Origin: Ambrosia x helenae
Lineage: Eukaryota; Streptophyta; Magnoliopsida; Asterales; Asteraceae
Assembly (NCBI GenBank): GCA_030844895.1
Contig: JAUTDX010007391.1
Span: forward strand, 46,395-110,394
Length of the DNA stretch: 64,000 bases
Direction of reading: 5' to 3'
Shown: positions 22,946 through 34,906 of the stretch, in pieces
Position numbering within the stretch: position 1 is the stretch's first letter
Layout: every line of letters begins with the position of its first letter
Program-made: the position numbers and the translations under genes
The notes under the pieces: model-generated
Told to the model about the DNA's origin: nothing
The model's database searches: none
What the model saw: the letters and a program-made list of their open reading frames with translations, nothing else

Positions 22946-24105
22946 CCATTTTATCTTGAATCTTATTACATTCAATAAGACCAGGAATGCTGACTTTCTT
23001 TGTCTTTCTCTCTCTTTTTGAGCGGTTGCTTATTCTGTGTATAAATCCTTTTTATCCTACAAAAAGATATAATATATGTTTATAATATATAAACATAAAA
23101 TATGGACTTTTTAATGCCAAATCTTTAATTAGATTAAAGAACCAAAAGTAATGGTTAAATACCTGAATAGGATACCATATAGGACACAACTTCAAGAATG
23201 ACCATTGACACACACATACCATACCATACCATACCATACCATACCATACCATACCCTACCCTACCCTACCTAGCCAACGACTAATCATCCAAACACAACA
23301 GTAGATGAACAAAGAGGAAAAGAAGGGAAAAAAAATCAAACCAGAAATAACATGACTGTACACAGACAAGAAAGTGTAAATCGCCATAAATAAGAGAACC
23401 ACCTGAAACGCTGTAAACCGCCACCACTTCTTCCTCTATCTGTCGTATGCGATCACAGTTTTGGTCAGGGTTTAGGGCTTATGTCTGTCACACTGGTCGG
23501 TGGCCCAAAAGACCCACCGGTTGAACGACCTCGCCGGTCCACCTCCTTCGCCATAGATTAGGGCTGGAGAAAAATAGAGGACACAGAATTGGGGAAGATG
23601 ACTGTTGGTATCAGTGGAGGATGTTGGAGGGTCAGGATGAGGATTCTTCTCTGGACTCCGAGCCTTCTTTCTCTCTATATATATATGTTCACCGAATCAA
23701 TTGAGGGCCAGATTGAAGGTTTTATGGTGGTGTAGAATGACGTGGGAGCACAGATACTCGTGTATGAGGGAAAAATAACAGGTGGCGAACAACCTTTACA
23801 GAGGAACTCAAAAAAATTAAAGGTTGCTGAGGAGTATCGAACCCGAACCCCAACATTAACAACATAACATCCAAACCAACCGTACTTAAAAAAGGGGTGC
23901 AAAAATGCTGCTCAAGTGAATCGAACCCGGGTGCCAGCTGCATTAGCAATGTAAGGGATCCCACTGGGATGCAACTATTTTTGAAATACTCTTCATAAAC
24001 AACATTTATAAACACTATAAAACGGGAAAAAAACAAGAAAAAAACAATAGGCGACTGCCATGTGGCACTGACACTATTCATGAGCATTGAGAAATTAATA
24101 TATAG
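22946..24105. other. Gene-free spacer with a microsatellite
   Basis: The stretch between the LINE and the palindrome array has no supported gene. A pentamer repeat lies at 23213-23273. Minus-strand frames at 23675-24087 show no recognisable family. Confidence 0.5.
23213..23273. repeat. (CCATA)n microsatellite grading into (CCCTA)n
   Basis: About nine CCATA units are followed by CCCTA units, next to the LINE 3' flank. The 66-codon frame over it (repeating MVWYG) is an artefact of the repeat. Confidence 0.9.
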
Positions 24106-24817
24106 GATAATTACAAACTTTCGTTACCAATATTATTTTATAAAAAAATATTTCTTTTGTTTGGTTTTGGTTTGGTTAGTTTTGAAGATGTTTGCTTTGT
24201 TTTGGTGAGTTTGAAAAAGTTATAATGTTGGTTTAGAAAAGTTTTTTTTTAAATCGAAGGATTGTTGTATTTTAATACATTCAAAAAGAGTTCTTTTTAA
24301 CAAATCGATTGATCAATATATTTCAGTAGGTTTTTTTTTTAAAACATTTTACCATTTATACATAAAGTTTATAAATATTTTACTTTTTTTAAAGTAAAAA
24401 TATTTTAAAACCTTATATGGTAGTGTAGATCTTGAATCGTATCATATGGTGCAGTGTCGTATAGTACACTATACAATTATAGACTACACAATAATGTTTT
24501 GAAAAATAATAAAATATTTATAAAACTTTATTAACATAAAATAAATGTTGTATAAAAGGTACAAGAAATGTCAACATGCCTCATATAAGTCTATACGTGA
24601 CATATTAGACCTCACATCACTTCTCAGCCAGTATCGGACCCAATACGTGGCTCTGATATGCCTCATATTTATCAGCCTAGTATCAGACTCAATACTTGGC
24701 TCTGATATGCCTCATATTGACCAATACGAGGCATATCAGAGCCACGTATTGGGTCTGATACTGACTGAGAAGTGATATGAGGTCCCTAACATGCCTTATA
24801 TAGATCAATACGAGGCA
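24106..24817. repeat. Palindromic tandem repeat, unit 1
   Basis: It begins in TTACCAATATTATTTTATAAA and is homologous to 30315-31098 and 31099-31880. It ends in a 243-bp palindrome at 24576-24818. The arms are about 95 bp, opening ATGCCTCATATAAG and closing with its near reverse complement. Unit 1 is cut at its right edge by the copia insertion. Confidence 0.82.
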
Positions 24818-25039
24818 TATTAATGTATTATATTTATAGTGACTATCCACATTTCCAACTCCCATTTACATTTATATTTATATTTGTATTAATGTTATAG
24901 CCTATATATGGTGGCTCTTGTATTTGATCTAAGACACATCAATAAGAATGAATCATTCCATTCTCTATTCTCTCCAATCCATGTTCTTACATCTACATAT
25001 CTTGTATGTTAGTTGTTAATAGGTCGTTGTTATACAACA
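24818..25039 (+). repeat. Copia 5' LTR
   Basis: From AATGTATTATATTTATAG to TTATACAACA it appears identical to the 3' LTR. The expected start TGTTATA is degenerate here, so the left boundary is approximate. Confidence 0.85.
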
Positions 25040-25055
25040 CGTTATCAGCACGAAC
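25040..25055 (+). other. Copia primer-binding-like site
   Basis: CGTTATCAGCACGA begins immediately after the LTR. It resembles the complement of an anticodon-stem and loop region (CGTGCTGATAACG) rather than a tRNA 3' end. That would be half-tRNA priming as known for Drosophila copia. The tRNA identity is inference. Confidence 0.5.
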
Positions 25056-27640
25056 TGCTTGGAAACGCTTCTTCATAATGAAAAAAATGAGGAACCGGTG
25101 GGGTAAATACGTCTATGCTTTTTCCTTATGATCAGGTATGTATGGTTTAACATGCACTGAATGATACTAATCAATACAATAGTTGTATGATAAGCATGTT
25201 AATAAGACTTTTGAATATGGATGTTTTGTAAGATAATCAAACTGTGTAGTATATTACCAATCATGAATGTCTAGATGTATGGAGTGATGTGTAACATAAT
25301 ATGTGTGATATATGCTTAAAAGTACACACGAAAAGAAAAACTTGGTTTTCTTTTACTTTATTTTCAATCGATATTGGTTATCTCATACATTGGATTAGAC
25401 AATACGGAGTACTTAATTATAATAGCTTTAGTTATTAAACTATTACGTCACTGCTATCAAAGAGTTTATATTATTATTATTTTGTCTCGGTATGCTTCAT
25501 ATTTTTATATTACGTATGCATGGATATGTTGATTATTTATTTAAAATCAAAGTTTGTGAAAAAAAAACAATTTTGTGTAAATCTTGTGACAGAGATTGAT
25601 AAATATTGGAGTATAAGATAGACATGTAATTGGTTAATCATTAATTTTATATATATATCTGCATTGAGCCTCAACTGTTATTTATGATTTAAGATGCATA
25701 ACGTTATGGAGTTTTTCTTCATAGATAAATTATGTCATTTATGGAACGATAACATTTTGAAAACGAGATACTGTGATTACAAAAGATAGAATGATGTCTA
25801 ATGGTTTTCCATGGAAGATTAACACATTTTCAATTTATAGAATGACGTTTAATGGCTTATTATAAATCTATGGAAAAGCTTGTACGGTTTTAGATCGATA
25901 GATAAAGACTTGGTTATACAATTACTTCTCGATTTATATCATGTGATGAGAAGATTATTTATAAGAATAAGTTGAATAAAACAATTTTCATTTGTCAAAC
26001 CTCAAATATGCTCATAAAGTAGCAATATTGTTATAGAATATATAATGTTTGAAACAACCTAAATGAAAGTTGTGTGGTTGTAACTCATTCCCTGAATGTG
26101 ATAATATAATGATCAATGAAAGGCCATGATCATATACATAACTAAGAAAGTTGTAATGATTCCACCATGAAAGTTTTGTGGTTATAATCCATTCCCTGAA
26201 GTGAATGCGATGTTATAATTATTGGTATAAATTAAGTCCATGATTATGGTAATTGTGAAAATTGTTATGATGCTCATGTTAATGAGATCGGCTTTGTTAA
26301 TAATATGATGATTACAAAATGATCGTTATAGAGGTTATGATCATAGTAAATGAGGAAGTTTTAATGATCACCATATTCATAACAAGATCAGCCATGTTAA
26401 TCCTGAATGAGGAAATTGTAATGATCATCATGTTGATAATAAGATTAACGATGTTAATATTGAAATCGACCACAAGAAGTGGCACACTAATGAAGTAATT
26501 ATATGAGAATGAGATATATTATTCTCTCATATTTCTTGTCATGTATTAGACAAGTAAAAGTGCAACATGTCTAATAATTTGTCACATATGAGATGTGCTC
26601 ATGAAGTAACCATATCATTAAGAGAGTATGACAAGTTTGAAATCATCTCATATTCTTGTGATTGAGTAAATAATGAAAAGTTATGAAGCTTGTTTCGTTT
26701 ATACTCCATTCCCTGAAGTGAATGTGACTACATATTGATCATTGTAAAGGTAATGATCATGGAGATAATTGAGAAATTTGTAATGATGAGATCGACCATT
26801 TGGAATTGTAATGATGGTCATGTTAATAATGAGATGATGGTTTGAAAATTCCATACATACTCCCATATCTTATGTTCTGTATTACATACGTGCAAGTAAT
26901 ACATTCGATCATAAACTAGAAGTTTAGTTTATGGATCATAATTATTTAATTAGTTGGCATGACCGGTAAGACCACACCGAGTCAATGATGATGTGAACAT
27001 AAAGAAGAACTTAAAGATTCTTCAATCTGATGCATAGCATGTAATGTTTGCTCTTAAGCAAAATTATATATTTGCCATATAAAGTAGGGTGAGTATCACT
27101 ATATATTTTGGAATTGATTAAAGGATACGCATATCCTAACATGATACCATTTAGTATTTAAAATCGATGCATCGTCTAAATAGTTATCAAGTTTGCAACC
27201 TGAAGTTTGCTTGATTTATGGCTTAGCTAATAAGATAGCAAGCATATTATTCTAGATTGGCATATTTAATCAATTCACAAGTTAGTAATGATAATTAGAA
27301 TACGTGTTTTGGTGAGAAGATCACTAAACATCTAATTTTTATTGCAAAGATAATAATCATGAGAGCAAAAGTACATGTTTATATATAAGTACATGTGGTC
27401 ATACATGACTAATAGTAATCCACATCAAGCCAACAAGTTATTTAACATTTCCCCATTATAATTGGTTTTCGGTCAGGAACCAAACATTTCCCATCTATTG
27501 TTTTGATGTGCGATATATTTTGCAATTGATCCACCACAATGCACAAAAGATGGGACTTCAAAGAATGATGAGAATATATGTTGGATAAGAATAAGTATTG
27601 ATAACCACGTACTTAGAGTCGTTAAAGGTGCGATTTGATT
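25056..27640 (+). other. Copia internal region without recognisable gag
   Basis: This is AT-rich sequence with no open frame of note. About 26050-26880 is made of imperfect repeats of phrases such as TTGTAATGATCATCATG and CATTCCCTGAAGTGAATG. It is either very decayed gag-integrase or non-coding sequence of a non-autonomous derivative. Confidence 0.5.
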
Positions 27641-29850
27641 GATTGATTGATTTTTATTTTAACAATCAATATTTCCAACATGAGGGGGAGATAAAAAGCA
27701 GTTGAAAAGATGAAATGAATTATCAGTTGATCCTCAAATTAATAAGTGTGAACTGAAAGTACAAAGGATAATTCATTTACAAGAATAAATTGATTACCAG
27801 ATGTATTCACTGACCTAAATATAGTGGCTAGCTAAGTCACATGTATCAACTGCTAGTGCTCCAATTGAATTAGTGTCCCAGAAAGGGCAACCATACATTG
27901 GTGATATGTCTATGGCATGCCTGAAGCATGGTAGACTAGTCGGTTCCAAGAATAAAAATCCTCGAAATTGGAGCAAGTAAGAAAGATGGTCAAGTCGAGG
28001 TGATAGTAAAAAAGTCTCCTGAAGAGACATTAGACATGATGGTTCCAGAAGAACCTCAGGTACCTGAAAATAAAGAGATCTCGTTATATAGTATCATGTC
28101 TACGAAATGCATGGAATCGAAATAAAATCGACGTCGTTATAAGTTTTATGTAATGTAGCGCTTAAAATGAGGATCGAGATTTATGATCTGCCTATGAATG
28201 AATACAAAGAAATGATTGGCCAAAATGGAAAGACGCAAATACGGCAGAGTTGAATTCTCTATTGAAAAGAAAAGTTTTGGACCAGTAGTCCATATAACAA
28301 AAGATGTAAAACATATAGATACGAAAAGGTCTTTTTGCGAATCAACATTTGAAAAGAAAATGATATAAGGTAAAATTGGTGGCATAAGAATATCGCAAAG
28401 ACCCATAATTGATTATGAGGAGACGCATTCTCCAGTGGTGGATGTAATGATTTTTCATTATGTTATTAGTCTGGTAATGCAAAGAGAGAATTGAAATGCG
28501 TCTAATAAATATCATGATTCACTTGACACTGAAAGTTTACAGGAAAATACCTGATGAAGGATTTAATGTGTCAAAATCTTGTAACGTAAGTTCTCAAGAA
28601 CGTTATGATTGGAATAAAAAGATTCAATTCGGAATACGTTATGTTTGTTATATGATTGAATTGAATATAAGTGGAACTCCTCATGAGTATCCTAAAGCAA
28701 CCGAGTGCTTAAAAGGTAATATGAAACATCGTAGGATGTAATTATTGTGCACCAATACATCACAGGTAATAAACTGAACCTGGTGATTATGATACTTCAA
28801 TGTATAAGAATGGTACAGTATATATTGGAGAAATAGATGTTATTGTTTTTCCAATTGAAGAGTGAATGCACTTGCGTAATTGGTCAAGATGGAAAAGTCC
28901 TTGATGGATTGATGATACATGCAACATTGATATCAATACCTTAAGAAGTATTATGTAAAGGTAATATAATATGTATGGACTAAACTAAGGGGGTTGAGTG
29001 TTTTAAAACTCATGAGATATCCCGATAAAGAGCAACATAAGTTTGATTGTATTATCCAGCTTGTATCAAAAGTTTTCTTTTAAAAGTTTACTCGCAGTTT
29101 ACAGAGATAATGTCTGAGCATTATCGAGAGACTCTGTAGAACTTTTAAAAGGAGGATTTTTGAAAGTCCTTGACATGGTGCACTTGTTGCTTGACCTACA
29201 ATTTGAGTATATATGTAATGATATGTTTACCAATCCATCAAAGTATATCTTGAAAAGATGGTGGGACATTTTACAATGGACATAGCTCATATTTAAAGTG
29301 CATTAAAGGTTGTCCAATTACTTGATATGGAAAATTATTCATTTCATCTCCTCCCAAAGTAGAGATTTTCACTCTAGAAGTACCATAGTTAAATATATAT
29401 GGACATTAGTATATGTCTTGCTAATTATGCATGATTATTATATTTTTCACGTGAACTTATTATCATAATATAGTCTATGTCAAGCGAGGAGACACCGAAA
29501 TGAGTTAAAACAAATACTTCAGGTATGAGCGATATTTGATTATATTTCACTAACCCATGCAAACAAGTTTGGTTAGTCTTGTAGATGCAGGGAATATAAC
29601 ACATCACATTTGTTGATCTTGTGACATTTATTTACGAGAGGAGGCAACATTAGTTAAACTTAAAGAATTGCACTTACGAGAGCAGAGACTAAAATTCTGG
29701 AATGAAGATCATACATCAATGATTCAACTTAAAGATTTTCACGTCAAGTGATCAAGAACACAAATTATTTACTACAAAACTTTGAGCAACTTTCTTAGAA
29801 GATCGACACCATCATTCAAATGATACATATTAAAATGAGGGGGAGTATTC
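27640..29850 (+). pseudogene. Relic of copia integrase C-terminus, reverse transcriptase and RNase H
   Basis: Short blocks in different frames recall copia pol. ISQRPIIDYEETHSPVV, followed by FHYVISL, near 28385-28480 corresponds to the conserved reverse transcriptase block usually reading QRPGIDYEETYSPV. KFWNEDHTSMIQLKDFHVK near 29690-29750 resembles the degenerate tail after RNase H. Stops occur every few dozen codons, so nothing functional can be made. Confidence 0.6.
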
Positions 29851-29855
29851 GACAC

Positions 29856-30050
29856 GTTGCACTCTTTTTCCCTTCACTAAGTTTTGTCCCATCGGGTTTT
29901 CTTAGTAAGGTTTTTAATGAGGCAACATACCTGATCCAGAAGTATCAGGAAGAGTAATACGCCCTGCACTCTTTTTCCCTTAGCTGAGGTTTTGTCCCAC
30001 TGGGTTTTCCTGGCAAGGTTTTTAACGAGGCAGCATCACCAAGCGTATAC
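29856..30050 (+). repeat. Tandem pair in the copia 3' untranslated region
   Basis: Copies near 29856-29931 and 29966-30040 share GCACTCTTTTTCCCTT, TTTTGTCCCA, GGGTTTTC and AAGGTTTTTAA in the same order. Repeats of this type are common upstream of the purine tract in plant copia elements. Confidence 0.75.
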
Positions 30051-30078
30051 TACATTATTTTGTTTATCACGTGGATAG

Positions 30079-30089
30079 TCAAGGGGGAG
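30079..30089 (+). other. Copia polypurine tract
   Basis: TCAAGGGGGAG abuts the 3' LTR start TGTTATAAATG. Confidence 0.8.
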
Positions 30090-30314
30090 TGTTATAAATG
30101 TATTATATTTATAGTGACTATCCACATTTCCAACTCCCATTTACATTTATATTTATATTTGTATTAATGTTATAGCCTATATATGGTGGCTCTTGTATTT
30201 GATCTAAGACACATCAATAAGAATGAATCATTCCATTCTCTATTCTCTCCAATCCATGTTCTTACATCTACATATCTTGTATGTTAGTTGTTAATAGGTC
30301 GTTGTTATACAACA
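30090..30314 (+). repeat. Copia 3' LTR
   Basis: It is 225 bp long, TGTTATAAATG to TTATACAACA, with intact TG and CA termini. Confidence 0.9.
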
Positions 30315-31098
30315 GTCTTTTTATTATTATTTTTTGTATTTTTATTTTTATTCTTTTTAAATAACTAAAAAAATACTAAAAAATCCAAAAATTAACAAAA
30401 ACTTAGATATATTCATTCCAATATTATTTTAACAAAATTATAACTTTTTCTTACCAATATTATTTTATAAAAATTGTTTCTTTTGTTTGGTTTTGAAGAT
30501 GTTTGTTTTATTCTGGTGAGTTTGAAGAAGTTATAAGTTTGGTTTAGTAAAGTTTTTTTTTAATCAATTATCGTTGTATTTTAATACTTTCGAAAAGAGT
30601 TTTTTTTTACAAATCGATTGATCAAGGTATTTCAGTAGGTTTTTGATTTGCAAACTTTTTACCATATATACATAAAGTTTATAAATATTTTTTTAAAGTA
30701 AAAATATTTTAAAACCTCATATGGTAGTATAAGGTCTTGAATCATATCATATGGTGTAGTATCGTATAGTACACTACAATATTGTAACCTACAACGATAA
30801 TGTTTTGAATGATAATAAAAAATTTTCTAAAACTTTGTTAACAAAAAATAAATGTTGTATAAAAGGTAAAAAGTTTACAAAAAATAAATAAATAAAACGT
30901 CAATATGCCTCATATAGGTCTATATGTGGCATATTAAACCCATATCACTTCTCAGCCTAGTATCAAACTCAATACTTGGCTCTAATATGTCTCATATTAA
31001 CCAATACAAGGCATATCCAAGCCACGTATTGTGTCTGATACTAGATTGAAAAGTGATATGTGGGCCCTAATATGCCTCATATAAATCATATGAGGCAT
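30315..31098. repeat. Palindromic tandem repeat, unit 2
   Basis: It is about 0.8 kb and homologous to units 1 and 3. It starts with T- and A-rich sequence and ends with a palindrome at about 30905-31098 (ATGCCTCATATAGG paired with a right arm closing in GAGGCAT). Period between units 2 and 3 is about 800 bp. Confidence 0.8.
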
Positions 31099-31880
31099 AC
31101 TAGGGTTTTTTTATTATTATTTTTTATTTTCATTTTTATTGTTTTTAAATAACTAAAAATACTAAATTAACTTAAAAAATCCCAAAATTTACAAAAAGTT
31201 AGTTATATTCATTTCAATATTATTTTTAAAAAATTACGAACATTTTGTTACCAATATTATTTTATAAAAATTATTTCTTTTGTTTTTTTTTGTTGGTTTT
31301 GAAGATGTTTGTTTTGTTCTGGTGAGTTTGAAGAAGTTATAAGTTTGGTTTAGAAAGTTTTTTTTAAATCGATTGATCGTTGTATTTTAATACATTTTAA
31401 TACATTCGAAAAGAGTTTTTTTTTTAACAAATCGATTGATCAATGTATTTCAGTAGGTTTTTTTGCAAACTTTTTACCATTTATACATAAAGTTTATAGA
31501 TATTTTATTTTTTAAAGTAAAAATATTTTAAAACCTTATATGATAGTATAGATCTTGAATCTTATCATATGGTGTAGTATCGAATAGTACACTATACTAT
31601 TATAAACTACACGATATGTTTTGAAAAATAATAAAACTTTGTGAACAAAAAAAATAAATGTTGTATAAAAGGTTCAAACTTTGAAAAAAAACACATCAAT
31701 ATGCCTCATATAAGTCTATACGTGGCATATTAGATTTCATATCACTTCTCAGCCTAGTATCAGACTCAATACATGGCTCTGATATGTCTCGTATTGGTCA
31801 ATACGAGTTTTCAGATTTGACATTCCCTTACATGTCAGTATGCAGCATTTGACTTTCATACTTATCGTATTGGTCAATAC
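31099..31880. repeat. Palindromic tandem repeat, unit 3 (right arm incomplete)
   Basis: It is homologous to unit 2 through the left palindrome arm, which starts near 31701. The right arm breaks off around 31810 and is replaced by unrelated sequence with GTATTGGTCAATAC fragments. Confidence 0.75.
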
Positions 31881-32350
31881 AAGGAGTACTTAAGGGTGTC
31901 AAGATAATTTTTTTGGGTGTCTAATATTAGAAAAAAAAAACATTCAGTATAGGGTATTAGATGTTTTTTAAAAGCCCCTAGAGATTTCACATTTGGCTCT
32001 TTAAATCCTTATCTATAGTGCTTTACAACTTCAGTCCCTACTCTCTGGTTTTTGTTAGCTTGAGACTAAATAACCACAGCCATTAATACCATGTGATAAT
32101 TAAACATTCATTTAATGGAATGGTTCCATGTAAAAAGTAAACCGTATTCAATTTTTTAATCGTATTCAGTTTTATTCATTTTTTATATATATATTTTACG
32201 AGCTTGGACCGAAGTCACGAACTTGTCTAAAACCGACTAAATTGAAAAACTGGACACAAGAACTCAACTGATTATGTATTTTAAATTAGTTTAATCTTTT
32301 TATTATGCTGCTTGACCCGACCCGACCCGACCCAAACCAAACCAAATAAA
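31881..32350. other. Spacer with (GACCC)n
   Basis: This AT-rich, gene-free stretch has a short GACCC microsatellite at about 32313-32332, just left of the proposed Helitron start. Confidence 0.5.
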
Positions 32351-32836
32351 TCATATTATATAATATATAATAGGGCTTTGTGTTTAAACAGTAATTTATG
32401 GCTTCTTTGTAATTCTAAGAGTATTGAGAGGTATATTGGTCTTTTGTGTGACACACGTGTATTAATGGGGGATTGCCAGGGCTTGGGACGCGTGTTCTCT
32501 TCCACCTACACATCCCTTCCTGATTCTTTTCTTTCCCATTTCACACAGTCGTAAACATTCAGTATCAGAGAAAAAAAGTCTCACCACCGTTTTCCATCTC
32601 CCACCTGCAGCTTCATATACTTCCCCACCTCTGAAAACCGATGAGAGAGAGTGACAGAGGCGCAAGGGAGAGAGAGAGAGATAGTAGAGTAGAATCACGG
32701 ATGGAGGAGTCGGCCATGGTCTTCGGCCGTCCGGTTGCACCACATGCAACGGTTGAGGGTGGTTCACGGCGTCATCAGGGTTCTGAAGTGGAGATTTATA
32801 GGGCTACAAACCATAAACACATAATCAAATTCTGAT

Positions 32837-32890
32837 ATGTCGAAACATTTTAGCCCTAAAACGAGCGACAGAAGCCCTATTCCTCCATTG
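32837..32890 (+). pseudogene. Possible first exon of the Helitron gene
   Basis: From ATG 32837 it encodes MSKHFSPKTSDRSPIPPL and ends at a good donor, CATTG followed by GTATGT. A second possible exon follows the acceptor TTCCAG near 32964. Small basic Ser/Pro-rich first exons are usual in plant RepHel genes, but I cannot prove linkage to the downstream fragment. Confidence 0.35.
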
Positions 32891-33464
32891 GTATGTATCC
32901 TTTTGGAGATTTCTTTTACTCTATTTTGATTATGATTTTTATTTGTGCCTGTTTATACTTCCAGGTATTTTGTAGACCTATTTTGTCAAAGGTAAACAGA
33001 ATCTGCTCAAGAATTGGAAGGAGTAATTTAAGAACTTTACGAACAAGAGAAAGTATAGGTGATTGATTATCTTACTGTTTTCTGATATAGCTTTTAATTT
33101 GATTCTTTTCCTGCAAAAGATGAAAACTTTGTGTCAAATTGTATTTGAGTAGTAGTCATTTGACTCATTACTAAAAGTTTTCGTTAACCTGCTTGACATG
33201 TTACCCAACCAGTAGTGAGAGGTTAGGGCAGGGGTAATGAAGGTTCAAGTCTGAATGAACGTGGAGAGGGTCCAGGTTGCTGGATTCTCATTCGGATCCC
33301 AAGATTTAGTAAAGTCAATATTTAATGTACATTACTTTGTTCTTAAGTCAAGATCATACATGAAAAAACGATTTTGGTTCAATTAATATTTACAAAACGT
33401 GTTTTATCCTTAAGTTGAGACTTATGCATTTGATGTATGACATGTTTACCCTCATGAAATGTAG

Positions 33465-33539
33465 ATTGCTGAAGCCAAGAAATTGTATCCTCTATTTGGT
33501 CTGGGAGCAAATGTTGCTCTGGTCTTTCCAGGACATATG
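33465..33539 (+). pseudogene. Captured exon resembling plastid ATP/ADP translocase (NTT/AATP)
   Basis: An open block reads AEAKKLYPLFGLGANVALVF, with GHM a few residues later. It is bounded by TAG at its left and GTAACT at its right, as in a spliced exon. From recall, plant plastid nucleotide transporters contain EAKK(F/L)YPLFGLGANVAL(I/V)F, so the match is strong. The carrier exchanges ATP and ADP across the plastid inner envelope. Only this one exon is present and it lies inside the proposed Helitron, so it is read as a gene fragment picked up by the element, not a gene. The residues before GHM depart from the expected family sequence. Confidence 0.65.
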
Positions 33540-34039
33540 GTAACTATTAATAGCTGAACGTTTTGAAAAGTATTTTCACTTTTCTTCCCTCGCCTTTTTA
33601 CTGCTTATGTATTGCTGTTTTGGATTTCGGCTGCATAGCCCTTTGTGATACAGTGGCAGTTAGGTTCTTTGGTGATTGTATTGGCCCACCTTCGATTCTT
33701 ACTCTCAGGTGTTAGTAGGGTAGTGTTATACATTGTATGTACTGATACATGTATTTCTACACTAATAAAATAGTCAAATATTAGTTCATACATTGCCTTT
33801 CTTTTTATTGTCTTGTATTTCACTTTTATTATTACTGGTACCTGAAAGTTTATGCTCTGATTTTTTCAGCTACTGTCCTGGCTTTAATCACCACTCATTC
33901 TTCCTACTTTACCACCTGTCAACGCTGGTATGTTTCGTTACATGTAACTCACATATCTTTTATAGGTCGTATGTTTATTGTGCTTTCTACGCAGCCTTTT
34001 TTTTGGATTGCTTTTGATGTCTATGTGTGGTTTTAGGAT

Positions 34040-34480
34040 GTTCGTTCTAAACGCAGGCGATTGGGAGTTGACGCTTCAGCTTCTACGCAGTTCACTGCTT
34101 CTTCGTCACAAGCAGCGCGCCCTACGCATCGCCAATCATTTTATCGCACCTCTATGTTGCGTTCTAGAGTTCCCGGTGCGTTGCCTGTTCAACACGTTCC
34201 TAATATCAATGCAGTTGCAGCCTTACAATCACCTGATTACGGGGATTTAGGAACCTGTACTGAGGTTTGTGAATTTTGTGGTGTCCTGTTTTGGTATCAG
34301 GAACAGTTGTCGTCTTCTGCTGCCAGTGTTCGTCCGCGGTACAACAGATGTTGCAGGGCTGATGGAATTAGATTGGAGTACCCTACCGAGCCTCCAGCGC
34401 TGTTGCAAGATCTGTTTTCACAGCCTGATTTTCTGCTTTCTGCTTGGTTTTTTTTAACTTGGCTGGGATGTAAAGGTGTG
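34040..34480 (+). pseudogene. Helitron RepHel N-terminal fragment
   Basis: The translation from about 34061 reads GVDASASTQFTASSS, then CEFCGVLFWYQEQL, RPRYNRCCRADGIRLEYP and EPPALLQDLF. The arrangement CxxCGxxFWYxE, about 20 residues, CCxxGxxxLP, then PPxxLxxLF is the conserved zinc-finger-like N-terminus of plant Helitron helicase-like proteins. Coding then runs into a hydrophobic stretch and stops at 34570. The HUH nuclease and helicase are absent. Confidence 0.72.
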
Positions 34481-34875
34481 TTGCTTATAGGTGTGTGCCT
34501 TATCATGAACTGTGTTTCGCTATACGCATGCCAGACGCTCAATCAAATGTTTATAGTGGCAGGTAATTAGTTCGTTTCATGTTTACTTTTTGATGTCGAA
34601 AACTTAACTATTAGGAACATGATATGTTGACGATTGAATTGGGAAGTTCTGTTATTACTTGCAATTTAAATGAGGCGGAAATTGTGTATGCGTATTTTCG
34701 ATTTGTTAATAATTGCGTATGCGTTTTTGTTTCATATTTATTGAAGATTGCTCTACCAGTCTACCCCATAAGCATCTTTGATTTATTAACAACTAGAATT
34801 TTTACAACATTTACAAAACATCTTTGCTGCTGGTATAGCAAGTGCAAATTTTGACAAACGTTTACAATAAGGTGA

Positions 34876-34906
34876 GACGCGCAACGCGCGTCCTCAATAC
34901 ACCTAG
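34876..34906 (+). terminator. Helitron 3' hairpin and CTAG end
   Basis: The stem pairs 34876-34882 with 34886-34892 around the loop AAC. Ten bases separate it from the terminal CTAG. In rolling-circle transposons this acts as the replication terminator. Confidence 0.8.

Larger units (their letters stand above)
24818..30314 (+). mobile_element. Ty1/copia-type LTR retrotransposon with decayed coding region
   Basis: Two LTRs of about 222 and 225 bp flank 5.05 kb. After the 5' LTR comes CGTTATCAGCACGA, a copia-type primer site, and before the 3' LTR comes the purine tract TCAAGGGGGAG. The reverse transcriptase is recognisable only as relics. The first six or seven bases of the 5' LTR are altered or lost and no target duplication is clear. 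The element sits in the array of palindromic repeats, at the edge of the unit 1 palindrome. Confidence 0.85.
32351..34906 (+). mobile_element. Truncated (non-autonomous) Helitron
   Basis: The 3' end is clear: a perfect 7-bp hairpin GACGCGC-AAC-GCGCGTC at 34876-34892, then CTAG at 34903-34906 followed by T. Helitrons end in CTRR after a hairpin and insert between A and T. The proposed 5' end, TC at 32351 after A, is less certain. Inside, a RepHel N-terminal fragment and an apparently captured exon are seen; the Rep core and helicase are missing, so this copy could move only with help from another. Confidence 0.75.

Noticed and set aside
23900..23960. ATCGAACCCGGGT word suggesting a tRNA T-arm on the minus strand
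   Set aside because: No acceptor stem, D-arm or anticodon arm at the right spacing. I found no tRNA or rRNA gene in the window, though by eye this is not decisive.
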